In this document: positions 21,036-31,404 of the stretch, piece by piece
Layout of the letters: every line of letters begins with the position of its first letter
How positions within the stretch are numbered: the first letter of the stretch is position 1
Source: Mantamonas sphyraenae
Lineage: Eukaryota > CRuMs > Mantamonadidae
Assembly (NCBI GenBank): GCA_026936335.1
Contig: JAPMXV010000051.1
Location: 372,001 to 436,000, forward strand
Length of the DNA: 64,000 nucleotides
Direction: 5' to 3'
Position numbers and translations under genes: made by a program
The notes under the pieces: model-generated
The model's database searches: none
What the model saw: only the letters and a program-made list of their open reading frames with translations
Told to the model about the DNA's origin: nothing

Positions 21036-22637
21036 ATGGCAGCACTTCTGATGAAATCCCCGGCGATGACCAATGACCTGGACCTGCACAAGCAGTCGCA
21101 GCACGGCCAATCTGTGCTCGACAGCGAGTCAACCACAGGGCTTGGTTTCCAGAAGCCTGCCGTTCTGTCGGCATACAATGTAAAGGGTGAGTTGCAATGA
21201 GGCATTGTCCATCCTGTGGCCCTCAAGGCCCTCCAGGCCCTCCACTTTCTGTGGAAGGATTCGCAAACACACCGCCGGAATTCCGCGTTTGATCCTCGCC
21301 CGCCCAATTACCCAGGCCCTTGGACGTGCACACACACACACATACTGCAAGCACATGTGCGTGCAGTGTCTGTGGCGTGTGTGCGCCGTTGCCGAAAAAC
21401 GCGGAATTCCGTGTTTTCTGGTGGCTACTTTTTTTTCTCGCCTTTGCTTTCCGCCCGTCCGCCCTCGCTCTCGCACGCCTGGGCGGCCTTGGCGAAACGA
21501 AACCAACGCCTTGCGGTTGCATGTGTGCATGAGAGTCCCAGAGCCGAGTGAGAGGGATATGCAACATGGTGCCCCATATGCGGATGGCTAACCACAAAAG
21601 CGGCAAAAACGCCTCTGCGGAATGTTGCCGTCCGCTTCCACCACCCACCAGGTCGCTCGACAGGCTCCAACAAGGCTCGCGTCTGTTCGCAGCGCTTTCG
21701 AGTGATCAATCCGTGGAAGAACGAGCAGCACATCCCCACCATGCTGGATGACTACGGCGTGGAGATGACGTGCTGCGTCGCCAACGGCACAGAGAGTTAT
21801 CCTCTGCCGCTGAAGGAGGTGCGTGTGTTTGCTTCGAACAACAATGGTTTGGAGAGCGACAAAGACACCATCGAGCTCATCTACGAGGCCTTCTACTACG
21901 GCGGCTCCTCCTGCGCCGGCCCCAACTGCGGCAAGCAAGACGACAAGGGCAACTGGGCCTTCTCGCCCTCCACCATCGCCCTGTCCCTTGTGCCCCAGTC
22001 CGATCTGCTCGACCAGGACGAGCTCGATCTCATTGTCGCCAACCAGACACAAACGGGCGCGCGAGGCCTCGCACAATGCGAGCAGTCGCTGTTCCGCAAG
22101 TCCGTCTGCGGCAAGAAGATCGGCCGCTGCTTCGACGTCGCTCGCAAGCAGCAGCGCAACCAGCTGGACCAGTCCTTCAAGTTTCGCGTGGCAAACAACT
22201 CTTTTGCAAAGGTGTCCGCCAGCATTGAGTACCGCGAACGCTACAACCGCATGGAGTTGAACCGCGTCAAGGTCAGCCTCACTCGCGCACAGCTGCGCAA
22301 GCAGTGCGAGGCCGCATGCCCCAAGATGGAGGCCCAGTACCAGCACCTGCTCCAGAAGAGCAAGTACCAGCACCAGATGCGTCTGCAGCACCTCGAGCTC
22401 ACAGCCGAGTGCGCCGTGGACCTCGAGCACGAAACCAGCTCCGAAGACGAGGACAACGATCTGCTTGTGGAGGGTCTCACAGGTTCTGCCAACCTCTTTG
22501 ACACCCAGCAGCTCAGCGATCTCGACGATGATGAGGACGATGACGAGCTTCCCACCGTCAACTCCTCCACCATCGCCTTTGACGACGAGGACGAGGCCAG
22601 TCTCGATCTCGACGTCGCCAACCTCCGCCTCGAGTGA
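21036..22637 (+). CDS. Orphan Cys-containing protein with acidic C-terminus
   Basis: Exons 21036-21186 and 21652-22637 give 378 residues; phase 1 agrees and the intron is 465 nt, the longest in the window. Not recognised. The middle carries several paired cysteines (CC near 92, SSCAGPNCGK, SVCGKKIGRCFD, QCEAACPKM). Residues about 250-290 form a charged helical segment. The last 90 residues are strongly acidic (DLDDDEDDDEL). The regular spacing of short cysteine pairs could bind metal, or be structural. No targeting signal or membrane segment is seen. The gene is followed 151 bp later by NOC3 on the same strand. Confidence 0.6.
21276..21411. repeat. 15-nt perfect inverted repeat inside an intron
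   Basis: The 15 bases at 21276-21290 are the reverse complement of 21397-21411, centred on GGAATTCC. They sit in the 465-nt intron of the orphan gene and flank a CA/TG-rich loop. Together they could form a stem in the pre-mRNA. No further extension of the stem was found. Confidence 0.5.
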
Positions 22638-22788
22638 GGTCGAGGCGTCACAGAGAGTTGGGAGACACCTCCCAAACACTCGTTTTTGAACAAAGTCTTT
22701 CCCATTTTCAGTTTGTGGCCTCATCCTTGGCTCCCGTCGCCTCTTGGTGCGCCTGCGCCTGCGCCTCCACCGCAACACCCGTTATCGA

Positions 22789-25700
22789 ATGCCGGCCAAG
22801 GTCAAGCAGCGCAACAAAGCCAGCAACAAGCTGGCCTCGCGCTCCAGCAGACGCACAGCCGTGCGTCAGTCCCAGATGAAGGAGCGCAAGCGAGCCATCA
22901 ACGAGCAAAAGAGCAAGCGTCTCAACGCGGAGGCCAGCAACCAAGTGGCGGCCGAGCTGAACAAACCCGTCCAGCTCGAACCCTCGGGCGAGGACTTTTC
23001 CTTCTTTGCCAACTATGGCGGATTTGCGTCCTTCCTGGACACCCTCGACACACAGGCTCTGCAGCAGGAACACGAGTCTGCCCACAGGTACGCTGGGACC
23101 CGTCCACCTTGGCAAACATGCACCCGGCCAGGCCGTCCGTCCCGCGCCCCGCGCCCTACACCCATGCTCACCCCCGGTTCGTCCTTCCCCACCCGTCTCC
23201 ACAGTGGCACAAAGAAGCCCCCGCGTTCCGAGCGCTTTATTTATTCCAGCCAACGCAAGCGCCGCCGCGACGACGATTCCGACTCGGACGACGACTCGGA
23301 CGGCGACCTCCTCGTCGATGCGTCTTCATCAGACGACGACGATGACCTCAGTGACGACAACGACGATGTTCAACACGCCACACATCCCTCTGCAGAACAC
23401 AGCGACAGCGACAGCGTGTACGACAGCGAAGAAGAGCGCGGTCCGCAGCTGCTCGCCCGGGCTGAAGCCAAACCACGCTCTGTGCCCACCAAAGCCAAGC
23501 AGCGCGCCTCCAGACTGCCCGTGCAGACTCTGGATGGCGAATGGCGCAAGCAACAAGCGCCCACAAGCAGCACACGCGCAGCTGCTGCTGCCGAGCAGGA
23601 GGAGGACAACGTGGACGACGGCGACGATCATCAAGTTCAAGACGACGCCATGGACATTCAGCAGCAACATGACACGGAGGACAGCGCCTCGGTGGCTTCG
23701 GACACGTCGTCCCAAGCATCCAAGGATGCACGTGAGGAATACCTGGAGCAGCTGGCACGGCTGCCTGCACACAAACTGGAGCAGACGTTGAGGCAGCAGA
23801 GGCACGACACGCTGCAACGCAAGCGGGCACGCATTGCCGAGCTCAGCAAAACCATTTTGGTGAATCCAGAGAAGCATTTGGAGGAGTTGCAGGAGTTGCA
23901 GACGTTGTGTTTGGACGAGGACATGGCTGTGCGCAAGCTGGCCATCGTCTCCATCATGGCCGTGTACGCAGACATTGTGCCGGGCTACCGCATCCGCATG
24001 CTGTCGGAGCAGGAGCTGGAGGTCACTGTGAGCAAAGAGGTCAAACGTCTGCGTGACTACGAGTTTGGCCTCCTCAACCTGTACCAGAAGTACCTGCAGC
24101 TGCTCGACAAGCTGCTGGCCGCCCCGTCCAAGCTCAAGAAGCACCGGGCACGCATCGAAGCCACCAGTGGCAACTTTGACCTCATTCAGAAGCAGACACA
24201 CACGCTTGCCCTGCTGGCTGTACGATGCATGGGCGATCTGCTCAAACGTCTGCCCCACTTCAACTTCCGCAACAACCTCATTGCCGCCCTCATCCCTCGC
24301 ATGGACCACAACACCACAGAGCTGCCCTACACCGAAATCGTGTTTCCCGTCGTCCTCGACGCCGTCAAGAACGACCACAACGGCGAACTGAGCCTGGCGC
24401 TGGTCAAGTACATCGCCAACTTTGTCAAGCGCAAGAATTACAAGGTGCGCGTGGAGTTGGTGCAGCCCTTCCTCTCGCTCAACATCGACGACACCCTGGG
24501 CACCAAGATCGACAACCCGGCCATGAACCGCAAGAAGGACCGCAAGCTGCGTGGCCAGGCCAAGAAGGCCGCCGCACACGTCAGCAAGAAGCAGAAGCGT
24601 GCCCAGAAAGAGTGGCAAGAAGTCGAGGCCGCCCTCAAAGAGGCTCGCGCCGATTTGACGCTGGAGGAGAGGCAGAAGCAACAGACGGAGCTCCTGCGCA
24701 TGGTCTTTCTCACCTACTTCCGCGTCCTGAAAAAGGCACCCGATTCGCCCCTCATGCCCTCTGTGCTGGAGGGCCTGGCCAAGTACTCGCACATGATCAA
24801 TCTGGACTTTATGAACGATCTGCTGCAGGCTCTGAAGCAGCTTGTCGGCCGCCCCAACCAGCCCCTTGCCGACGTGCTCCACTGCGCCATCGCCGCCTTT
24901 CGCATCATGGCCAACAGTGGAGACACCCTCAACGTCGACCTCAAGGAGTTCTACGTGGCTCTGTACGGCCGCCTGATGGACCTGCCTGCCAACTGCGTCC
25001 AGAGTGAACATCACCTTCTGCTTGCCCTGCGCTGCCTCGAACTCATGCTCTCGCGCAAACACAACTCCCTCGACCGCATTGCTGGCTTTGTCAAACGCAT
25101 GTGCATTGTCAGCACTCAGCTGTCGCCCCACGCCGCCCTCTCCCTGCTCACCGTGGTCATTCAGCTCATGCGCCGCTACCCGCGCGTGCAGCAACTGTTG
25201 GACAGCGACTTTGTGGCCCTGGGTGTGTATCTGCCCGAGTTGGACGACGACGAGTATTGCAACCCGTTTGCCAGCAGTTTGTGGGAGCTGGCCTCACTGC
25301 AGAGTCATCACCATCCGCAAGTGGTGCACTTTGCCAAGGAGCTGGCCAGTCTGGCCCAGCCCAGTCACCAAGAACTGGCCAACAGCAGCAAGAGTGCGCA
25401 ACAGCAGGCTCAAATCAACGAAATGGTGCAGGGCGACGTCACGCGGCTCAAGGTGTGGACGGAGGCGCGCAAGCTGCCCACGCGTGTGTTTAAAGAGTAC
25501 GACAGCAGCACGGGAGGGTTCAACCCGCCCGTGCGTGAGCCCAAGAAGCACCCCTTTCTCAAGAAGCTCAGTGAGGAGGAGCTGGCCGACGACGAGCTGG
25601 ACGCATCCAAGCGCAGACACATCCGAGTGCGTCGCGCACGCACTCCGTGGAAACCACTGCGCGCCATGCTCATGGACACAGAGGAAATGGGCAGTGCAGT

Positions 25701-25980
25701 CACGTCGTCGGCAGAGCCCGAGTTGCAGTTGAGGCAGGTGGATTTGGACGATGCCGACGAGGAACGACGTCTCGACGCCGCCCTGCGCACCCAGTTTGTC
25801 ACCGAACGTCGGTTTGCCCTTGAGGAACAGCTGGAGTTGTTGGACACTGTGCAGGCCATGCATGCTCGCTTTGCCTCTGTCCGAGCCAAGCAGCGTGCTG
25901 CCAGGCAGGCATCAACGACGTCCACAACAGCCAAGGGCAAGGGCAAGGCAAAGGCAAGGGGAAAGGGCAAGAGAAGGTAA
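22789..25980 (+). CDS. NOC3L: Nucleolar complex protein 3 (NOC3)
   Basis: Exons 22789-23087 and 23205-25980 give 1024 residues. A basic N-terminus (MPAKVKQRNKASNKLAS) is followed by NOC3-type FSFFANYGGFASFLDTLD, long acidic Ser/Asp stretches, then an armadillo-like NOC3/CBF region from about 300. There the conserved blocks are YEFGLLNLYQKYLQLLDKLL and GDLLKRLPHFNFRNNL. NOC3 pairs with NOC2 in the nucleolus and nucleoplasm to move pre-60S particles out, and also has a replication-licensing role in yeast. The 117-nt intron is divisible by three and has no stop codon, so an unspliced message would still be translated through it. Confidence 0.92.
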   Translation: MPAKVKQRNKASNKLASRSSRRTAVRQSQMKERKRAINEQKSKRLNAEASNQVAAELNKPVQLEPSGEDFSFFANYGGFASFLDTLDTQALQQEHESAHRYAGTRPPWQTCTRPGRPSRAPRPTPMLTPGSSFPTRLHSGTKKPPRSERFIYSSQRKRRRDDDSDSDDDSDGDLLVDASSSDDDDDLSDDNDDVQHATHPSAEHSDSDSVYDSEEERGPQLLARAEAKPRSVPTKAKQRASRLPVQTLDGEWRKQQAPTSSTRAAAAAEQEEDNVDDGDDHQVQDDAMDIQQQHDTEDSASVASDTSSQASKDAREEYLEQLARLPAHKLEQTLRQQRHDTLQRKRARIAELSKTILVNPEKHLEELQELQTLCLDEDMAVRKLAIVSIMAVYADIVPGYRIRMLSEQELEVTVSKEVKRLRDYEFGLLNLYQKYLQLLDKLLAAPSKLKKHRARIEATSGNFDLIQKQTHTLALLAVRCMGDLLKRLPHFNFRNNLIAALIPRMDHNTTELPYTEIVFPVVLDAVKNDHNGELSLALVKYIANFVKRKNYKVRVELVQPFLSLNIDDTLGTKIDNPAMNRKKDRKLRGQAKKAAAHVSKKQKRAQKEWQEVEAALKEARADLTLEERQKQQTELLRMVFLTYFRVLKKAPDSPLMPSVLEGLAKYSHMINLDFMNDLLQALKQLVGRPNQPLADVLHCAIAAFRIMANSGDTLNVDLKEFYVALYGRLMDLPANCVQSEHHLLLALRCLELMLSRKHNSLDRIAGFVKRMCIVSTQLSPHAALSLLTVVIQLMRRYPRVQQLLDSDFVALGVYLPELDDDEYCNPFASSLWELASLQSHHHPQVVHFAKELASLAQPSHQELANSSKSAQQQAQINEMVQGDVTRLKVWTEARKLPTRVFKEYDSSTGGFNPPVREPKKHPFLKKLSEEELADDELDASKRRHIRVRRARTPWKPLRAMLMDTEEMGSAVTSSAEPELQLRQVDLDDADEERRLDAALRTQFVTERRFALEEQLELLDTVQAMHARFASVRAKQRAARQASTTSTTAKGKGKAKARGKGKRR

Positions 25981-26007
25981 AAAAAGGACTTTCACTCTCG
26001 TTTCTTG

Positions 26008-26994
26008 TCACTGTGCTGCATTCACCGAGCCAATTTTGGCATAGGCTGGTCGGCTGCTGCCGCCACCGCGGAAGGAGGAGCCTGAGCGGAACGAACCGCT
26101 CTGCCAGCGATCACGGCCTGTGGCGCCGCTGGGCAGCACAAGGGTAAAGGTGACAATGACGAGGAGGGTGGGAACGACCTCGACGACAAGGTAAAAGGCC
26201 ATGTAGGCGGTGTAGTACTTGTCAAGTTCTCCCATGGCCGGGTTGTTCTGCGTGATGGCAACCTGCATCCACACCTCCATCTGGTTCTGCAGCGGGTTGA
26301 CGTCCAGCACAGAAAGGAAGCCCCACACGGCTCGGAGCATGAAAATGACAAAGTAGAGAAGGATGACGAGCTTGAACTGGAGCAGCCACGACTTGCGTGG
26401 ACCGCTTCGGTACACAAAGCCCGCAAGGACACGGTAGGTGCGGAAGCCGTAGATTCCCATCATGATGACAAGCAATCCAAACACAACCGAGCTGTACAAA
26501 GAGGTATGTGCGTCGTAGCGGCGCACGTCGGCCGTTTCCCAACGCGAGCACACAAGCACGTTGAGAGCCACCAGCAGAGAAAACAACAGGCTGAGCAGCA
26601 TGTAGTACGACGGGTACAGGCGACGGCTAATCAGATCCTCCTTGGCCAGCAGAATCATTTCACACTTGGCCAGGTAGAGAATGAGCAGGGAAAAGGTGAC
26701 GAATTGCAGGTACAAGGGAAGCAGCAGGTCCAGCAAGACCAGCCAAAAGTAGTCCCATTGGCCAAAGTCGATAAAGACGAGCAGGCAGCGCAGAGCCATG
26801 GTGGCAAACGCAAGGGCCAGAAAGTAGAAGCGGAAGGAGTTGAGACTCATCTGCAAGTACACAGTTCGACCCACCCCGACGAGACTGTACAGAGCCGTCA
26901 ACAAGTACAGCGTGGCCAGCACATACATCTGCCACGCCCCCGTTGCCTGTGCTGTCGGCAGGATCAACCTGGACAGGAACACGCTCAGGAGCAT
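26008..26994 (-). CDS. TOM1/THH1-family (DUF1084) seven-helix membrane protein
   Basis: Single exon, 328 residues. Seven hydrophobic segments are seen, starting after LILPTAQATGAWQMY. Family-like features include SLNSFRFYFLALAF, the YLAKCEM block after helix 3, and the GFRTYRVL turn. The C-terminus is a Ser/Gly/Arg tail. The family includes plant TOBAMOVIRUS MULTIPLICATION 1/3 and is related to animal GPR137 proteins, which sit in endolysosomal or vacuolar membranes. Convergent with NOC3 (27 bp) and divergent from IBA57 (57 bp). Confidence 0.8.
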   Translation of the reverse strand: MLLSVFLSRLILPTAQATGAWQMYVLATLYLLTALYSLVGVGRTVYLQMSLNSFRFYFLALAFATMALRCLLVFIDFGQWDYFWLVLLDLLLPLYLQFVTFSLLILYLAKCEMILLAKEDLISRRLYPSYYMLLSLLFSLLVALNVLVCSRWETADVRRYDAHTSLYSSVVFGLLVIMMGIYGFRTYRVLAGFVYRSGPRKSWLLQFKLVILLYFVIFMLRAVWGFLSVLDVNPLQNQMEVWMQVAITQNNPAMGELDKYYTAYMAFYLVVEVVPTLLVIVTFTLVLPSGATGRDRWQSGSFRSGSSFRGGGSSRPAYAKIGSVNAAQ

Positions 26995-27051
26995 CTCGGA
27001 ATGTGGAGAGGAGAAAGGGTTGTCGCCCCGTCGCAGGCAACCTCAATCTCC

Positions 27052-28352
27052 ATGTTCAGACGCAGCGCAGTGCTGTGCAGCCGATCGGGTGGGTCCAACA
27101 CACAGGAGCGGGTGGCGGCCATGTTGGAGTCGCCTCAGCTGGAGGGGAAGGCGGTGGAACACGGAGGCTTTGTCAATGCACTCGACGATCGCGCCCTGTT
27201 CCGCATCAAGGGCTCGGATGCGGCGCACGTGTTGCAAGGAATCACCACGAGAGACATGCGTGACCTGGGCAGTTCACAGAGGGCTGTGCACACGGCCTTT
27301 CTGTCGCTGCAGGGCAAGATCCAGCACGAGGCCTTTGTCATCCAGGTGGCCGACAACAACTATGTCATCGATTGCCACAAGCACTCCCAACAGTCGTTGC
27401 GCAAACACATTTCTCGCTATCTCATGCGCTCAGACGTGCAGGTGCTCGATCTCCAGAGTCCCGTGCGAGTTTTGTCCGTGGTGCCTCCTTCCAACTCGGC
27501 CGACTCTTGGACTGCCGCTGCCCTGAGCAAGCAACTGCACACTCATCACCCTGATTCCTTCCGTGGCGCTGTCGTCGCTGATCCTCGCCGTCCCGAGCTT
27601 GGCTTGCGAGTCCTGGCACCAGCGGACTTTCCGCTCGGTGAGTTTTTCTGCCAACCAGCCAGCACGCTGATCGGCGGCGTTGCTTTTTCCGTCTGTGCAT
27701 TGCCACTGACCCCAACCTCGCCCACTGCACATGCACACATGCAGATTCCTTCGACTCTCCCGAGTTGAAGGTGCATCAGGGAGATCCGGATCATCGCCAG
27801 CTTCGCTTCCTGTGTGGCGTGCCTCAGGACGAGGAGATCGCCTCACGCTACTTTGTGTTGGAGGCCAACTTTGACCTTGCTGCATCGGTCTCCTTTGACA
27901 AAGGCTGCTACATTGGACAGGAGCTCGTGTCACGTGTCTACCACACGGGTGTGGTGCGCAAACGAGCGGTGCCCCTGCTGTTGTGTCGTCCGGACGGCTC
28001 CCCTCTTGGTGGGCAGACCTCGCAGGTATTCCACGCCCGCGTGGCTGGCCTCATGCAAGATGAGGCACAGCACTGTGTGTTGGCCCAACTGGACGACGAT
28101 GATGAACATAATGCCAGCTTGCCCGCTCCAGAATCGGATCTGCTCGGTCCCGATGGCAAGGCGGTGGGCAAGTACATGGCCCAACAAGGGAATGTTGCAT
28201 TGGCCATGCTCCGTCTCCCGGCCCTCATTCGGGCCATGTACAAAAGCACTCCCGGACAGGGCGTCCTGCTGAGCACGAGCAATCCGGACATCTCTGCCCT
28301 TGTTCTCAACACCCCGTGGCTGCGCACAGCCTTGCAATCACTTGTGGAATAG
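27052..28352 (+). CDS. IBA57: Mitochondrial iron-sulfur assembly factor IBA57
   Basis: Exons 27052-27637 and 27745-28352 give 397 residues. The start MFRRSAVLCSRSGG is a typical mitochondrial presequence. The fold is a GcvT-like tetrahydrofolate-binding protein with the family signature KGCYIGQE at residues 248-255, which holds the conserved cysteine (Cys250). IBA57 works with ISCA1/ISCA2 to make 4Fe-4S clusters for aconitase, lipoate synthase and respiratory complexes. Intron of 107 nt, phase 1, donor GTGAGT. Start codon is 57 bp from that of the TOM1-family gene on the other strand. Confidence 0.93.
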
Positions 28353-28391
28353 ACTGGACGACGAATCATGTGTATGCACGCGTTCATTTGC

Positions 28392-31292
28392 TCATTTCTT
28401 GCTGTCCAGCATGGCAAACTCGTCGTTGCTCGGGTTGTGCTTGAACAGGTACTCGGCCAGGTAATCGACCGGATCCTCAGGACGCACCTTGCACAGCTGG
28501 ATGAGTCCCTCGGAAAGCGTGGGCAGCACGTTTTCCACCAGGTACGAGCGCAGCGGCATCGACAGTGCCTCCAGCGCCTCGCGCTCTTGTTGCTCAATTT
28601 CTTGCAGACGCACCGTCACTTCCTCGTTGTGCTTGCGACGCTCTGCCTCTTCTTCCTGGTCACGTCGACGCAATTCCTGCTGCACCCGCTCCTCTTCCAT
28701 CTGTGCACGCTGCTGCTGACGTGCCTCGCGTGCTGCCACCTGAGCCGCGCTAGGGCCGTAGTTGTGCGGCTTGCCCACCACCTTGACGATGCTGTTCAGC
28801 ACCTCATCCTTGGCCAGTTCCTCTTCCAGGTCCAGCAGTGCATTCAGCGTCTCCTCCTGGCTCGGCGCCTGCTCCTCCTCACCGCTGCTGCTGCTGCTGC
28901 TGCTGCTCCCCGCCACTGCCACAGCATCCACCTTGGGTTTCAGGGGCACAAGGGGTTCAATGTTGATGCGCACCACCTGTGCCTCGGTCTCGTCCAGCAT
29001 CGTCACCACCGTGCGTTCGTTGCTGTCGTCGTTGCGCTTGCGGTACCCGCTCAGCGCCTGCTTAAACTCCTCCTCCGAGTAGTGGTCGCTCTCCACCTGC
29101 TCTTCGTTCAGTTCCATCACTCGCTCGCGCAGGAACTTGTCGCTAGCCTCCAGCACCACCACATAATCCGGCAGCAGCGTCGGGTCCAGCTCAGCATCCT
29201 CGTCCACCTCACCATTGAACGCCTCGGCCCCCTCCATGCTGTCCTCCTCGATCTTGCGGAACAGTTGCACTGCCTGTTCCACATTCAGCGGGAAGCCGTC
29301 CAGCACAAAGCCCTGGTTCTGGCATGGGTTCGACGCAATCTTTTCGCGCATCATAGACACCACATACGCCTCAGGGATGCTTTTCAGCTCTGGCAGCTTG
29401 CTCTTCTTTGCCTTGCGTGCCTGTGCACCTTCCTCTGCCTCTTCTTCCCCCTCCTTCGCTTCCTCTGCCTCCTCGCCAGACGCACTCCCGCTTTCGTCTC
29501 CGTTTTCCCGTCCCTCCTCGCCCTCTTCACCTCCGTCTGCCTCTGCGTCCTTGTTGTCTGCCTCATCTTCCTCATCTCCCTCCTCTTCTTCCTCTTCGGC
29601 GGCTTTCTCCGGCATGATAATCACATCGCCCTCGAGATCTTCCTCGTCGGAATCGACGTCTGCGTCACTCTCGTCCTCCTCCTCCTCCTCCTCTGCGGCG
29701 GCCTGTTCAGCCTCGATCTCGGCCAGCTCGGCAATCTCTTCGCGCACTTCCTGCAACAGCTCCGGGTTGTTCTGCAGCGCTTCGGTGACCACGTCCTGCA
29801 ACACAATGTGGTGCAGTTTGTACTTTTGTGCCAGACGCGACGCGTAGTAGCTCTTGCCAGACGCAGGCGGACCGTCCACAAGCACTTTGATGGGTGTCAA
29901 CTCGCGCTTCACGCGGTATTCTTGCACCACCTGGGCGATGTTCTCCACAAAGCCGTCCTCGCTGTGCCACTCGAATTCCACCTCCTCGCCCTCTTCGTTC
30001 ACCGTCAGCTCTCGCACAAAGCCAGCCTCGAGTTGCAAGTTGACCAAGAGCAGTTGGACGTCGTGTACGCTCATGCCGGGCAACAGGGCAGCTTCCTCTG
30101 CGCTGATGTGCCGCACCTTTCCCGTGCCCAGGCTATCTGCAATAGCCTGCATGATTTCAAGCTGTGTGTTGCGTCCTGCGTCTGTGGCCAGCACATACTT
30201 GGTTTTGGGCTGCTCCGTGAGCACCTTGAGCACCAGACGGGCCAGGTCTCGCACGTGGACAGTCGGCACAAAGTTTTCACCGTCGCCAATCACAGGCAGT
30301 GCGTCTGTGTTGCCTTCCCATGCGTCACGGAAGTACTGGTGCAGCAGCTGCTCCTGCTCGCCGTAAACAAGACCAGTGCCCACCACGTATGTGAGCAACG
30401 TCTCCGACCTCGCCTTGGCCACCAGCTTCTCCACGTCTTTCTGCGCCTGGTAGTCCGGGTGGGCCTTGCGTCGCTTGAATTCGTCCTCATGGATCACAGG
30501 GTCTTCCTCCTGCTCAGAGGTGTGAGTGTGTTGTGGGTGTGGAACCCGTGGGGCGTTTGCTGTGTCAGCGGTGGGCCGGTTCTGCGTTTTCGGCCCTCGT
30601 TTCACAGGCAAACTCCCTTCCCACCCACGCGTGCATGCCCCAGTGCCACCTTTGGCCCTGCCACGTGCGTCCTTGCCCCCAAAAGAGGGTCACTCCATGT
30701 ACCCACATGCGCCTCTCTGTGTCTCTGGGGACCGCAAACAACGGGTGCACAAGCAAGATGGAGGTGACCGTTGACTCGCCACCCCAGCGTTTTCCACTCA
30801 CCTCCTCGGCGTACGACATGGTGCGCTTCCAGCACAGCACGTCGCTCACACACACAAAGATCTTGTCTGTGTCGTCGTTCTCACGGTTCTGCAGCGTCTG
30901 CACTGCATACAGCGTGCCTTCAAGGTCGTCCATCACATTGAACACCACAATGTCCGCACGCAGCAGCTCTTCTGGCACTTCCTCCGGCTGTGTGTGGGGG
31001 GGTGGTGCGTATAGACCGCAATTTTCAAGCACATACGGGCACATGTGTGTCAGTGAGCGCCATTGCGGTTGGTTCATGCGCCTCTGTGCCATGTTGAGAG
31101 GCTCGTTTCCGACGGGTGCCGCGCGCAACGCACCTGGATCACCTGCTTCACGTGCTTGCTTGACCCCTGTTGGCTCTCCGGATCCAGCAGCGTGCCCACA
31201 ATCTCATACTCGGCCTCCTCGGCACCACTCAGAGTTTCGGCCAGCACCACATTGCTGAGTGTGTCAAGGTGATTGATAAACACGCGCGGCAT
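28392..31292 (-). CDS. AK7: Adenylate kinase 7 (ciliary; Rossmann, AK and DPY-30 domains)
   Basis: Exons 31292-31134, 30987-30802 and 30509-28392 give 820 residues. Residues about 1-280 form an epimerase-like Rossmann domain (GTGLVYGE, IGDGENFVPTVHVRDLA). The adenylate kinase domain opens with the P-loop GPPASGKS at 328-335 and continues with MREKIASNPCQNQGFVLDGF. It is split by a Glu/Asp-rich insertion of well over 100 residues. The end carries a DPY-30 motif (LRSYLVENVLPTLSEGL ... DPVDYLAEYLF). AK7 is an axonemal phosphotransferase tied to ciliary motility; the DPY-30 helix pair docks to radial-spoke-type anchors. Introns are 146 and 292 nt, both phase 0. Confidence 0.93.
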
Positions 31293-31404
31293 GGCAACTT
31301 TCTTCTGGCCCCTCCTGCGCCCTGGGGCACACAACCCATCCATCCGCCACACCTGACGCACGCAACCAAGGAGTTTAGCGCCCGTCCTCCCATCCCATCC
31401 CATC

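Noticed and set aside
23329-25194. 621-codon open frame opposite NOC3
   Set aside because: Shadow of a well-supported coding sequence; composition Leu/Val/His with no family features.
28368-30767. 799-codon open frame opposite AK7
   Set aside because: It is antisense to a gene with clear domains, its product is low-complexity Leu/His/Arg, and it follows from GC-biased codon use on the other strand.
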